Below are positions 1 to 9,299 of a stretch of DNA of 64,000 nt, one piece after another; the stretch's first letter is position 1; the number at the start of each line of letters is the position of its first letter. Origin of the DNA: DATEMU01 sp964414585 (GTDB lineage: Bacteria > Planctomycetota > Phycisphaerae > UBA1845 > UTPLA1). The position numbers and the translations under genes were made by a program. The stretch spans positions 10,570-74,569 of the forward strand of contig CAYPXR010000093.1 in assembly GCA_964414585.1 (NCBI GenBank). The letters are read 5' to 3'. Below the pieces are notes generated by a model that worked only from the letters and a program-made list of their open reading frames with translations, made no database searches and had not been told where the DNA came from.

Positions 1-478
1 TCCGTTGGGGCGGTTCCACCGCGAAATCCGCAACGTTGAGATCACAACGGGGCACGACGGCGATGCAAAAGGGTGCTGCCATGGCAATCGGGACGCCCGG
101 CGGGGGGGCGGTCACCGTCACTTCGACCCGCAGCCTTCCGCCTTCGCGCCAGACGCGCGTGACATCCACGGAATATCGATCGGAAGTGACCCGACCGAGC
201 GTGACGATCAGCAACATCTCATCGGCGAAATTGACCGATACGTCCGCCAGGGGGATTCGAGCGAGCATTGCCGGATCGCGGACGACGACCTGCATGGCGC
301 GTGTCTCATGGGAATGCGTTCCGGCGATGCGCCGCAGGATCGGCAGCTCCTCCCCATCGGCCGGAAGGGGATGAAAATTTCGCGCGGGCTCATGGCATCC
401 GCCGGCGCCGATCGCGCAGAGCGACGTCACCAATAGCGCGATCAATCGGGTTTGAAATTGAAAGCTCCGAAGCGGCAT
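1..478 (-). CDS. Lipoprotein with PrcB C-terminal-like domain (partial, runs off left edge)
   Basis: Reading the minus strand from the ATG at 478 gives an uninterrupted frame of 159 codons that continues past the window edge, so the C-terminus is missing. The N-terminus has a hydrophobic signal (RLIALLVTSLCAIGAG) ending in a lipobox-like AGGC with the cysteine at residue 28, so an outer-surface lipoprotein is likely. The later part (VNFADEMLLIVTLGRV, then DRYSVDVTRVWREGG and VTVTAPPPG) resembles the C-terminal domain of PrcB, a beta-rich domain of secreted protease complexes. It is divergent from the gene at 574. The lipoprotein call is good. The PrcB assignment is pattern recognition only, and no partner protease is visible. 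Confidence 0.72.
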   Translation of the reverse strand, partial: MPLRSFQFQTRLIALLVTSLCAIGAGGCHEPARNFHPLPADGEELPILRRIAGTHSHETRAMQVVVRDPAMLARIPLADVSVNFADEMLLIVTLGRVTSDRYSVDVTRVWREGGRLRVEVTVTAPPPGVPIAMAAPFCIAVVPRCDLNVADFAVEPPQR

Positions 479-573
479 GGACCCATTATGGAGCGGAGCA
501 TGGGTCCGAGGAAGCGCCGTCCCGACATCCTTGGTCGATTGCCTTTAACCCCTGCAGGCATTACGATTTTGTA

Positions 574-1146
574 GTGAAAAGCCGGCTTTTGAACTTATTG
601 CTCGTGGGCTTGGTGCCGGTGGCGGCGACGCGCGGCAGATTGCTGGATCCCCCCAAACATTCGTCCAGATCCGACAAGTCCACCCGCCAGACCAAGACTG
701 CGTCCAGCGCGCCGGATTCGTTTCAAGGGACGTCCGAGCTTCAGCGGCGATTTCGATCGGCCATCTCCGCAAGAGAGTTGGACCGTGCGGCCGGGGTGCT
801 GGCCGCGGCGAAGACCGCGCTGAACGCACAAAGAATCGGCGCATCCAGCGACGAGGCCGTGCGCTGGCGGCTATTGGAGTCTGAATTGGAACTCGCCAAC
901 GGTCGGCCCACCAAGGCCGGTTTGGCGGCGATGGAGGTCGTCGTCCTAAGACCCACGAGCGAATGGGCCGGCGAAGGACTCTATTGGGCGGCCCGCGCCT
1001 ACGAGAACTTGAACCGACCGGCGAAAGCGGCGGATCTCTATCGCGAATGCCTGGAGCGCAAAAAGCTTCCCGCTTCGATTCGCAAGGCCGCCGAGGAGCG
1101 GCAGGCGGCTCTGAACCCAAAGGCATCGCCGCGAGGGCGTCGATGA
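574..1146 (+). CDS. Small TPR-like protein upstream of miaB
   Basis: About 190 aa from a GTG at 574 that begins a hydrophobic stretch (LLNLLLVGLVPVAA). A signal peptide or anchor is plausible. The C-terminal half (EWAGEGLYWAARAYENLNR, then KAADLYRECLERKK) looks like a single tetratricopeptide helical pair, as in periplasmic TPR proteins. The frame is open further upstream, but that part overlaps the divergent lipoprotein and has no protein-like character, so I took the start at the hydrophobic segment. Its stop overlaps the miaB ATG (ATGA at 1143), which implies translational coupling. No specific function can be assigned. Confidence 0.6.
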   Translation: MKSRLLNLLLVGLVPVAATRGRLLDPPKHSSRSDKSTRQTKTASSAPDSFQGTSELQRRFRSAISARELDRAAGVLAAAKTALNAQRIGASSDEAVRWRLLESELELANGRPTKAGLAAMEVVVLRPTSEWAGEGLYWAARAYENLNRPAKAADLYRECLERKKLPASIRKAAEERQAALNPKASPRGRR

Positions 1147-2669
1147 AAACCGTTTATCTCGAAACCATGGGCTGCCAGATGAACGCCTTGGACAGCGAGC
1201 TGGTCCTCGGCGAATTGCTGGCCGGGGGGTTTCGTCCGACCGACGATGCCATCGGCGCGTCACTCGTCGTCCTCAACACCTGCTCGGTGCGTCAGCACGC
1301 CGAAGACAAGGTTTATTCCCGCCTGGGCCAGCTCAAGCGGTCTCAGCGGAACAATCCGGATCAAATCGTCGCGGTCATCGGCTGCATGGCGGAGCGCGAC
1401 GGCGACGGGCTCGTCGAAAAAATGCCCCATGTGGACATTCTGTGCGGTCCGAGCGAGTTGCATCGTCTCTCGGGGCTCATCGATGACGTCCGTACGAACC
1501 GAACTCGGGCCGTGGCCCTCTCCGGTCGTCTTCGGGATCATTCGACGCCGGTGGTTCAGACGGCGGCGCACGACGATCTCGAATCCCTCGATAGCGGGCG
1601 AGCCTTCGGCCTTTCCTCGCACGCCGCGACGCCGCGCGTCTTCGGACACCATCAGGTCTATGTGCGGATCACGCGGGGCTGCAACAAGTATTGTACGTTT
1701 TGCGTGGTACCCTACACGCGCGGGCCGGAGGTCCATCGCCCGGCCGATCAAATTGTCGACGAAGTCCGCCGTCTGGCCGACGCCGGCGTTATGGAAGTGA
1801 CGCTGCTTGGCCAGACCGTGAATCACTATGAATACCACCCCGAAGGCGGCGGCCCTGCGACGAGCTTCGCGGAGTTGCTTCGGCGCGTTCACGACGAGGT
1901 CCCGCATCTTCCGCGGCTTCGGTTCGTGACAAGTTTTCCGCGCGATTTCACCGACGAGGCGCTGGAGGTCATGGCCGCCAGCCCGCGGATCTGCCGGTAT
2001 CTGCACATCCCGGCCCAGAGCGGGAGCAACGCCGTGCTCAAACGGATGAACCGCGGATACACCGTCGAGGAATACCGCGCACTACTGGATCGCGCGCGGG
2101 CATTGATGCCCGATCTTTCGATCGCCGGCGACATGATCGTCGGCTTCTGCGGCGAGACCGAGGAGGACTTTCAGGCAAGTGTCGAACTGTTGCGTGACGC
2201 GCGCTACAAGAGTTGCTACATCTTCAAGTATTCGCCCCGGCCCGGAACGACGGCGGAGACGCGCCTGGCCGACGACATTCCGGACGAGATCAAGCGCCGC
2301 CGGAATAACGATCTGCTGGCCGTGCAGGCGGAAATCAGCCTGGCGCATCACCGGTCACTGCTGGAGCAATCCGTTGAAGTGCTGGTTGAAGGCTTCAGTA
2401 AGCGAGCACTCAAGTCGCAGGAGTCCGAGCAGTCTCGCGGTGAGGAGATTGATCGGTCCGCCAGGGTGCGGGGACAATTGGTCGGTCGAACCAGCGGCGA
2501 TCAAATCGTCGTATTCGATGGCGACGCGGATTTCATCGGCCGGTTGGTGACGGTCCGGGTCGTCGCGGCGACCCCCTATACGCTTCAGGGCGTGTTGGTC
2601 GAGGCGCCCAAGTTTTCGAGCCACGCACAATTGAGGGAAATGCCTTTGACCGTCCTGCCAACCTGTTGA
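1143..2669 (+). CDS. miaB: tRNA-2-methylthio-N6-dimethylallyladenosine synthase MiaB
   Basis: Radical-SAM methylthiotransferase that adds the 2-methylthio group to i6A37 of tRNA. The 508-aa product has the N-terminal UPF0004 domain with three cluster cysteines (C11 in MGCQMN, C47 in NTCSVR, C81 in IGCMAER). The radical-SAM CxxxCxxC is at C180/C184/C187 (CNKYCTFC). A TRAM-like RNA-binding tail covers about residues 440-508. I chose the ATG at 1143 because it starts the canonical MKTVYLETMGCQMN and overlaps the upstream stop; the frame is open back to 963, but that part is out of family. There is a family-atypical linker of about 60 residues (120-170) between the two cluster domains. Length is slightly above the usual 440-480. 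Confidence 0.95.
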   Translation: MKTVYLETMGCQMNALDSELVLGELLAGGFRPTDDAIGASLVVLNTCSVRQHAEDKVYSRLGQLKRSQRNNPDQIVAVIGCMAERDGDGLVEKMPHVDILCGPSELHRLSGLIDDVRTNRTRAVALSGRLRDHSTPVVQTAAHDDLESLDSGRAFGLSSHAATPRVFGHHQVYVRITRGCNKYCTFCVVPYTRGPEVHRPADQIVDEVRRLADAGVMEVTLLGQTVNHYEYHPEGGGPATSFAELLRRVHDEVPHLPRLRFVTSFPRDFTDEALEVMAASPRICRYLHIPAQSGSNAVLKRMNRGYTVEEYRALLDRARALMPDLSIAGDMIVGFCGETEEDFQASVELLRDARYKSCYIFKYSPRPGTTAETRLADDIPDEIKRRRNNDLLAVQAEISLAHHRSLLEQSVEVLVEGFSKRALKSQESEQSRGEEIDRSARVRGQLVGRTSGDQIVVFDGDADFIGRLVTVRVVAATPYTLQGVLVEAPKFSSHAQLREMPLTVLPTC

Positions 2670-2714
2670 GCCCCTATCATTATTGACGGGCGAAAGGCCG
2701 ATTAATGGCCATGG

Positions 2715-3845
2715 GTGTCATTCATGAGTGAAGCTGCAAAGACCAGAAAAATCGAACAACTTCTCGGGGCGATGAAGACCCACGGTGCGTCCGACCTTCA
2801 TTTGAAAGCCGGGTCGCCGCCAAGCTATCGGGTCGGGGGGAATCTGCGAACCGTCAACGCGCCCGCCATGTCCGGCGAAGAGATCGAACGTTGTTTAACA
2901 CCGATTATCCCGCCGGCTCGACGGGCCGAGTATGAAGCCAAGGGCGATCTGGACTTTGCCGCCGAGCTGCCCGACGGCGATCGTTTTCGGGTCAATATCT
3001 TCCGGGCCGGCGGAAAGATGAACTCCGCCATTCGTCGGCTCAATTCGGTCATTCCCACCTTTGAAGAATTGCACCTGCCGCCGATCTATCGAAAAATCGC
3101 CGACGCGACGAACGAAGGGTTGATTCTCGTCTCCGGCGTCACCGGTTCGGGTAAGAGCACGACGCTGGCCGCATTTATCGAACACATTAACCTGAATTCT
3201 CACGACAACATCGTTACCATCGAAGACCCGGTCGAATTCTGTTTCAAGTCCAAGAAGTCGATCATCTCCCAGCGGGAAATCGGTATTGACATTCCCGACT
3301 ACGGCGAGGGCCTCAAGTACGTCGTTCGCCAGGACCCGGATACGATCTTCATCGGCGAGATGCGCGACAGGTTCACGATGACCGCCGCGCTTCAGGCGGC
3401 CGAGACCGGCCACCTTGTTTTCGGCAGCCTGCACAGCGCCGATGCCGCGCAGAGCTTTGCGCGCATTCTCGAATTCTTTCCGCGAGAAGAACACGGATTC
3501 GTCCGGGGGGCGCTGGCCAGCAGTCTTCGGGCAATTTGCTCGCAGCGCCTGCTGCCGGGCGCGAAAGAAGAGGTGCCGCTGGTCCCGGCGACCGAAATTC
3601 TCATCAATAGCCCGACCTGCAAGGAACTGATCCGCAAGGAACAGGACGAGGGCATTTCCACTCTGATCGCCTCCAGCGAAAAAGAGGGGATGCACGACTT
3701 TACATCCTCACTGGCCAGGCTCGTCGAGGAGGATTTCGTCTTCATGGACATCGCGCTTCAGTTCGCCCCCAACGCCGAAGGCCTGGCCAGCCGGCTTCGC
3801 GGCATCTCGACGCAATCCCGCACCATGGTCCAGCGGGTCAGGTAA
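2715..3845 (+). CDS. PilT/PilU-type twitching motility ATPase
   Basis: Type IV pilus retraction-type ATPase of the secretion-ATPase superfamily, 376 aa from GTG 2715, or 373 aa from ATG 2724, which is equally credible because neither start has a clear ribosome binding site. The ASDLHLKAG motif typical of PilT is near residue 25. Walker A GVTGSGKST is at 141-149. The Asp-box (VTIEDPVEF) and Walker B region (DTIFIGEMRD) follow, then the His box (GHLVFGSLHSADA). A second PilT-like gene lies at 53095. No other pilus gene is adjacent, so the motor's pilus must be encoded elsewhere. It is followed 10 bp later by the first O-antigen ligase-like gene. Confidence 0.88.
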   Translation: MSFMSEAAKTRKIEQLLGAMKTHGASDLHLKAGSPPSYRVGGNLRTVNAPAMSGEEIERCLTPIIPPARRAEYEAKGDLDFAAELPDGDRFRVNIFRAGGKMNSAIRRLNSVIPTFEELHLPPIYRKIADATNEGLILVSGVTGSGKSTTLAAFIEHINLNSHDNIVTIEDPVEFCFKSKKSIISQREIGIDIPDYGEGLKYVVRQDPDTIFIGEMRDRFTMTAALQAAETGHLVFGSLHSADAAQSFARILEFFPREEHGFVRGALASSLRAICSQRLLPGAKEEVPLVPATEILINSPTCKELIRKEQDEGISTLIASSEKEGMHDFTSSLARLVEEDFVFMDIALQFAPNAEGLASRLRGISTQSRTMVQRVR

Positions 3846-3855
3846 CATCGCCTTC

Positions 3856-6576
3856 ATGAAGCTTTCGTCTGTCACGCCGTCGGACCCTCGGAGATGGGCG
3901 GTCCCCGCGTGCGTGGCCTTCGTCTTGTGGGGTTGCACCATTCTGTTGTGCGACGTTTCCGGCGCGAAGCCGGGCGAACGTTGGCCATCCTGGGTCGATC
4001 GCATTTTGGCCGTTCCGGTCGAAATGACGGACATTTCCGACCTGCGCTATTACGCCCTGCCGGTGGGGTGGGCGATACTGCTGGCCATCTGCGCATGGCA
4101 AAGGCAAGGCGTTGGCCTGGCGCCGACGCGGTCATTTCGCCAATGGTGGTTTGAAGGGTTGGCGGCGGCGACCGTGTGCTGGGCCTGCGCCTCGGCGTGG
4201 AGAAACGAGTCATGGATGCCTTCGAGGGGTTGGATCTTTGGGTTGTTCTGTGGCGTCGGATGGGCCGCGACACTGGGCCGGTGGTGTTCGCCACGGCAGG
4301 CTTTACGAGCCGTGGTGGTCGGTTCGGTGATCGCCGCCCTCGCTTCGCTTTTGTCCATGGCGCATCGCCAGTTCCTCGGTGAACGATTTTTTCAATTGCC
4401 GGTGGGACCGGTGACGCTGACGGCTTCGCTCGGCGCGTTGTGGGCCTCCATCGCCACCGTCTGGCTGGCCGGCGCGCTGGCGCAGAAAGGGTCCACGCCC
4501 TCCCTGCCAAACCGAGGAAAAAAAACACCGTCGACCAAGGCGAACGCTCCAGCTCCTCAAGAACTCGCTTCGTCATCGCCCGTTGCGTTTTTGTGGGGCA
4601 TCTTCGTGGCGATCCTTTCGATCGTCATGCTGGCGGCCGCGGGCCGTCGAGGCGCGACGCTCGGCCTCCTGGCGGCATGGGCCGTCGTGGGCGGTTTTGT
4701 GGGATGGAATCGATTTCGTTCAAAGGGCATGCGGGCGCTGCTGATCGCCGGTGCATTGGTCGTTTTGAGCGCAGCCGGTTGGTACGTCAGGGGTCAGGCG
4801 CAAAGTACCGTCGAGACGACGAGTCTCCCGCTGAAGGTTCGGTCCATTTATTGGGAGACGATGCTGCAACGAATTCCCGATTCGCCCGTCTGGGGTTTCG
4901 GTCCGGATCAGTTCGTCATGAAGGCGACGACGGCGCTCGCCCACCGCCGTGCGGAAGAGCCGAGGGTTTTGCACGGAATCGTCGACTTCGACGGCCACAA
5001 CGAATGGCTCCAGGAGACCTTCGAGTTGGGCATTCCGGGCGCCTTGTTGTACATGTCCCTTCCGCTGGGGGCCTTGATTGTGGCGTGGCGGCGATGGCGT
5101 CATGCGGAGGGCGCCCGGCGCGTGTGGTTGCTCGCCCTGATGGCGGGACTGGTGGAACTTTGCGTGTCCGAACTCAGCAGCATCAACCTGCGTCATCCGA
5201 TTCTCCAGGGATGGTATTGGACGCTGTTGGGATTGACGGTGGCGCTGGGACGGCACGATGGCGCTGACGCCGTCGCCCGTGAAGGATGGACTCCACGAAT
5301 GGGCACAGGGCGAATCGCCCGACGGACCCTTTGCGGCGTGGCGTCGCTGTTGCTCCTGGCCGTGGTGGGAATGGATCTCCGCGCGGCGCTTCATCATGCC
5401 AGGGGCCGCGCGCTGCTGACTCACGACGACGCCCAGGCCACGAGCGAACTTGAAAAGGCCACGGGCCGCTTCGGAGTGTCGCGATGGCTGTCCACGCGAA
5501 ACTATCTTGGAAATTCGATTTCGAGCCGCCTGCGCGCCGAATTCAACGCGGACGCAAACGGATCGGCCTCAAGCAGACCGGCATCGTCCATGACGGAATC
5601 GGATGCGCTGCGCCGCCGCGCGCTCGAAGTCTGGGGCGAACTCTACCGGGCATGCCCCGGTTACCTGGATAACGGCTTTCGTTTTGCCGAAGCGCAGGTG
5701 ATGGCCGGAGATCGCGCGAACGCCAGGAATACATTGCAAAAATGCCTGAAAGAATTGGACCCCTACGATCGAAACACCAACGTCCTCCTGATTCAGATCG
5801 GTGAACTCGATTCTGCGTCGAAGCTGGAGTGTGTTCGCCGGGCGCTTCGCCAGGAGATGTGGGAGCCGGTGTTGCTTTCGACGGCGACGGACGCCTTGCG
5901 GGACCCCGAGGTGGCCGCGATGTGGCCGCGGCGCGTGGAGCAGGCGCTGAGTGATGTGGCACGGACCACTGAAACGGACTGGCAAGACCCGTTGGCGCCG
6001 GAAACGCTGCGCATCGAAGCCCTTCGATTGCTCGGTGTGGGCGATCGCGCGGGGGCCGACCGCGTCGAGCGGGCAGCGGCCTTGGCCTACGATCGGCTCG
6101 CGCGGAGCCACTCCACCGTCCGCCGAAAATGGCCCGCCGAGGCGGACGCCTGGTTCTGGTCGGCGAAGCTCCTTTTCGATCTTGATCCGGCAAGATATCA
6201 GGAAATTTTCTCTCGAATCGAAAAAGCGGAATTCTTTGTCGCCGACGGACTGCCGACCAGCGCGGTTCCTGATGCGAAACCGATGGCGGAACTCGTCGGT
6301 GGACGGGTGATCCCGATGGAGTTTCCCGAAAAGCTCTCGCCGCTTTGGCGATTCTCGGCCATGATGCACATGGCCATGAAAAAGGAAGAAGGCCAGATCA
6401 GCCTGCGGGTCACCTGGAGTCTCCCGGAGGACCAACGATCGTCGAATCAGTCCTTCGCCGAGCTGGGAAGACTGGCGATGGAGCTGGTGCAGGTATATCA
6501 ACTACTACCTGAATCGAGCCGGCCCCCGAGCTATCCGGAACTAATCAGACTGGCGAATCAATTCGCCCCACGCTAG
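3856..6576 (+). CDS. O-antigen ligase family protein with C-terminal TPR-like domain (copy 1)
   Basis: 906-aa integral membrane protein. The first ~470 residues hold about ten or more hydrophobic segments, then a large soluble C-terminal part of ~400 residues with helical, TPR-like character (CPGYLDNGFRFAEAQVMAGD). The WaaL/RfaL (Wzy_C) hallmark is DGHNEWLQETFELGIPGA around residues 380-395, preceded by GFGPDQF. The conserved AAGRRGATLGL segment and a SSINLRHPILQ segment are shared with the next gene. It probably ligates or polymerises a surface glycan at the cytoplasmic membrane; the substrate is unknown. It is in tandem with a same-length paralogue starting 6 bp downstream. It overlaps no other convincing frame. 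Confidence 0.85.
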   Translation: MKLSSVTPSDPRRWAVPACVAFVLWGCTILLCDVSGAKPGERWPSWVDRILAVPVEMTDISDLRYYALPVGWAILLAICAWQRQGVGLAPTRSFRQWWFEGLAAATVCWACASAWRNESWMPSRGWIFGLFCGVGWAATLGRWCSPRQALRAVVVGSVIAALASLLSMAHRQFLGERFFQLPVGPVTLTASLGALWASIATVWLAGALAQKGSTPSLPNRGKKTPSTKANAPAPQELASSSPVAFLWGIFVAILSIVMLAAAGRRGATLGLLAAWAVVGGFVGWNRFRSKGMRALLIAGALVVLSAAGWYVRGQAQSTVETTSLPLKVRSIYWETMLQRIPDSPVWGFGPDQFVMKATTALAHRRAEEPRVLHGIVDFDGHNEWLQETFELGIPGALLYMSLPLGALIVAWRRWRHAEGARRVWLLALMAGLVELCVSELSSINLRHPILQGWYWTLLGLTVALGRHDGADAVAREGWTPRMGTGRIARRTLCGVASLLLLAVVGMDLRAALHHARGRALLTHDDAQATSELEKATGRFGVSRWLSTRNYLGNSISSRLRAEFNADANGSASSRPASSMTESDALRRRALEVWGELYRACPGYLDNGFRFAEAQVMAGDRANARNTLQKCLKELDPYDRNTNVLLIQIGELDSASKLECVRRALRQEMWEPVLLSTATDALRDPEVAAMWPRRVEQALSDVARTTETDWQDPLAPETLRIEALRLLGVGDRAGADRVERAAALAYDRLARSHSTVRRKWPAEADAWFWSAKLLFDLDPARYQEIFSRIEKAEFFVADGLPTSAVPDAKPMAELVGGRVIPMEFPEKLSPLWRFSAMMHMAMKKEEGQISLRVTWSLPEDQRSSNQSFAELGRLAMELVQVYQLLPESSRPPSYPELIRLANQFAPR

Positions 6577-6582
6577 AGGCTG

Positions 6583-9285
6583 GTGTCACGCTTCATGCGA
6601 AAACGATCGAATGCCAACAAGCCGGTTCCCAGGCCGGCCGCGAAATCAGCACCGATCACCGGTGGCATGGGATTCGTGCCGATCCTCGTCGGCCTGGTAC
6701 TCTTCGCCGGCACACTGCTGCTGTGCGACGTGTATTCCCCCGGCGTCGCGGCGCCGGACCGCTGGCCTTGGTGGATCGATCGAATTCTGGCGTTGCCGAT
6801 CCCGCTGACCGCGCCGTCGGATTTGCGGACCTATTCAATTCCGGTCGGACTGGCCACGCTACTGATTTGTTTTGTGTTCCGGCGCCAACGAATCCGGACC
6901 GGCGGGCTCCCGCGAACGTGGTGGTTTGAAACGGTCGCGGCGGCGACGGTGCTCTGGGCCTGTGTATCGGCGTGGAGGAATGACGTCTGGGATCGAACCG
7001 GCGGATGGATCTTCGCTCTGGCGTGCGGCGCGGCGTGGGCGGCGGTGCTGGCACGGGCCTTCAAACCCCGCGTCGTGGGTTGGACGCTGATTCTCGGTTC
7101 CATCGTCGCAGTGCTCGGAGCAGGCTTGTCGCTGCTTCATCGAAATGTCCTGGGAGCGCCTTACTTTCAACTTCCCGTGGGGCCAATTACGCTGACGGCA
7201 TCTCTGGGAGCCCTGTGGAGCGCAATGGCCCTGGCGTGGCTCGTTGCCGCTCTATTGGACAAGCCGGTAGCGACTCCGCCCGGCGTCAAGGTTGATAACG
7301 TCGATCGAAAATCGGGGCCATCCATCACCGGGCTCATCTTTGCCTTGATAACGGCCCTCATCTCGCTGACGCTTTTTTGGGCGGCGGGTCGTCGCGGCGC
7401 AGGGCTGGGTTTGGCGGCGGGGCTTGGCGTAGTGACCTTCGCTGCTTGTTGGAGGCGATTCACAAGTTCCAAAGTTCGTGCACTTCTCATCGCGATGACC
7501 GCAACGTCTCTGGTGGCGGTCGCCGTTTTCGTCCGATCGCAGATTCAAAGCACCGAGCGGGTCGTGAGCGGGCCTTTGAAAATACGGTTGATCTATTGGG
7601 AAAAGATGCTGGAGACGATCCGCCAGGCTCCGGTGTTCGGCGTCGGACCGGACCAATTTGTCACAACGATGACGACCGCCCTCGCGCGCCGACGGGCCGA
7701 AGAGCCCCGAGTGGTTCATGGCGTTGTGGACTACGAAGGACACAACGAATGGCTTCAGGCGGTCTATGAATTGGGCGTTCCCGGTGGCTTGTTGTATCTC
7801 ACATTGCCGGTCGGTGTGGTCATTCTTGGATGGCGCGCCTGGCGCCGAGCCCGGGGAATCCATCGCCTTGTGCTTCCCGCGTTGTTGGCGGGGATCGTGA
7901 CCGTCATCGTTGCTGAAGCGAGCAGCATCAACTTGCGGCATCCGATCCTTCAGGCCTGGTATTGGACGTTGCTCGGGCTGACGCTCGCGGCGAGTCGCGA
8001 GGAGCGAGAAGATGCGCCGCCCATCTCCTCGACAAGGACGGCGTGGCTTCGCGTGGCCGGTGTCCTGGCGGCTTTGTTCGTACTGTTCGTCGTCGCCGTG
8101 GATGTTCGGGCGGCGCTGCACCATGCCAGGGGTCGGAGCCTGATGAATCGCGATGACATCGAGGCTTCGAAGGAGCTGATCCAGGCCAGGGGAAGGCTCG
8201 GCACCGCGCAATGGTTGGCGACCAGGTCCGACCTGGGAACCTCGCAGGCCAACGTCCTGCGCCAATACCGGAAGCCGTTAACCTCTCAGCCGGCCCAGTC
8301 GCCGGCGGATGTCGACATGCGCAACCGTTGGGGCGAGAAGGCGATGATGACTTGGTGGGAAATTCTGTCGGCCAGCCCTGGATATTCGGATACGGGATTC
8401 CGACTGGCTGAAGCCCAGACCAATGCCAACGACATCCCCAGCGCGTTGGTGACGCTCGAAATCTATCTCCGCGACGCCAATCCTTACGATGTTCAGGCCA
8501 ACGTCCTGTGGGCCAGTATTGCCAACCGCCCGCCCATGGAAAACCTCGAAGCGGTCTGTCGTGGGCTTCGCAGCGGGGCGCTCAACAAGTGGCTCGGCTA
8601 TCACGCCGCGCGATCCCTGGGAACGGCCCAGGCCATCGATCAATGGCCCGCGCGCGTCGAGGACGCGCGGAAAGACGTTGCCCGGCCGTCGGAAACCGAT
8701 TGGAAAAACCCGCTCGCGCCGGAGGTGCTTCGGCTGGAGGCCTTCCGATTGGCGTCGTTGAAGCAATTTGCCGAGGCGGCTGAGGTACAGATGTTGGCGG
8801 CCGAGGCTTATCGTCAATTGGACGCGTCGCGCTCTCCCGTCGCGAGAATCATGCCGGCCATGGCCGACGCCTGGTACCTGGCGGCGTGGGCGACCTTCGT
8901 TTCCGATCCGACCAGGTTCGACGCCGCTTTCAAGATGATGCTCGAAGCGGAGCGGTCGGTACAACTGGGGATGGCCGGCGACGACGACGGGAACAAGAAG
9001 GCGGAGTTGAAGGATGTCGTCCTGGCCGAGCGGACGGACGAACTCCTTCAGTTGATGCGCTTTTCAGCGAAGATGCACCTGATGGCGCAGCGTGATCTGC
9101 GCCCGGTCGTAAACCGAATCGTCTGGAGCCTGGGACAACCGTCCCCGTCGCAGGCGACGATCGACGCCGAGTTGGGACGTATCGCCGCCGAGTTGGTCAA
9201 GACCATGGGCGAATTGCCGATGGAACGACGGCCCTCAGAGTTTGCCAGGATCGTGGATGTGGCGCGGCGCTATTTGCCTCAATGA
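6583..9285 (+). CDS. O-antigen ligase family protein with C-terminal TPR-like domain (copy 2)
   Basis: 900-aa paralogue of the preceding gene along its whole length: the same opening (LLLCDVYSPG, then RWPWWIDRILALPIP), the same multi-spanning membrane region, GRRGAGLGLAAGLG, the same YEGHNEWLQAVYELGVPGG ligase motif and a matching C-terminal TPR-like region (ASPGYSDTGFRLAEAQTNAND). The start is GTG 6583; ATG 6595 (MRKRSNANK) is an alternative. The pair clearly arose by tandem duplication and then diverged substantially, so the copies may act on different glycans or as a heteromeric complex (inference). Its stop overlaps the first possible start of the esterase gene. Confidence 0.85.
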   Translation: MSRFMRKRSNANKPVPRPAAKSAPITGGMGFVPILVGLVLFAGTLLLCDVYSPGVAAPDRWPWWIDRILALPIPLTAPSDLRTYSIPVGLATLLICFVFRRQRIRTGGLPRTWWFETVAAATVLWACVSAWRNDVWDRTGGWIFALACGAAWAAVLARAFKPRVVGWTLILGSIVAVLGAGLSLLHRNVLGAPYFQLPVGPITLTASLGALWSAMALAWLVAALLDKPVATPPGVKVDNVDRKSGPSITGLIFALITALISLTLFWAAGRRGAGLGLAAGLGVVTFAACWRRFTSSKVRALLIAMTATSLVAVAVFVRSQIQSTERVVSGPLKIRLIYWEKMLETIRQAPVFGVGPDQFVTTMTTALARRRAEEPRVVHGVVDYEGHNEWLQAVYELGVPGGLLYLTLPVGVVILGWRAWRRARGIHRLVLPALLAGIVTVIVAEASSINLRHPILQAWYWTLLGLTLAASREEREDAPPISSTRTAWLRVAGVLAALFVLFVVAVDVRAALHHARGRSLMNRDDIEASKELIQARGRLGTAQWLATRSDLGTSQANVLRQYRKPLTSQPAQSPADVDMRNRWGEKAMMTWWEILSASPGYSDTGFRLAEAQTNANDIPSALVTLEIYLRDANPYDVQANVLWASIANRPPMENLEAVCRGLRSGALNKWLGYHAARSLGTAQAIDQWPARVEDARKDVARPSETDWKNPLAPEVLRLEAFRLASLKQFAEAAEVQMLAAEAYRQLDASRSPVARIMPAMADAWYLAAWATFVSDPTRFDAAFKMMLEAERSVQLGMAGDDDGNKKAELKDVVLAERTDELLQLMRFSAKMHLMAQRDLRPVVNRIVWSLGQPSPSQATIDAELGRIAAELVKTMGELPMERRPSEFARIVDVARRYLPQ

Positions 9286-9299
9286 TGGGAGAAACTAAC

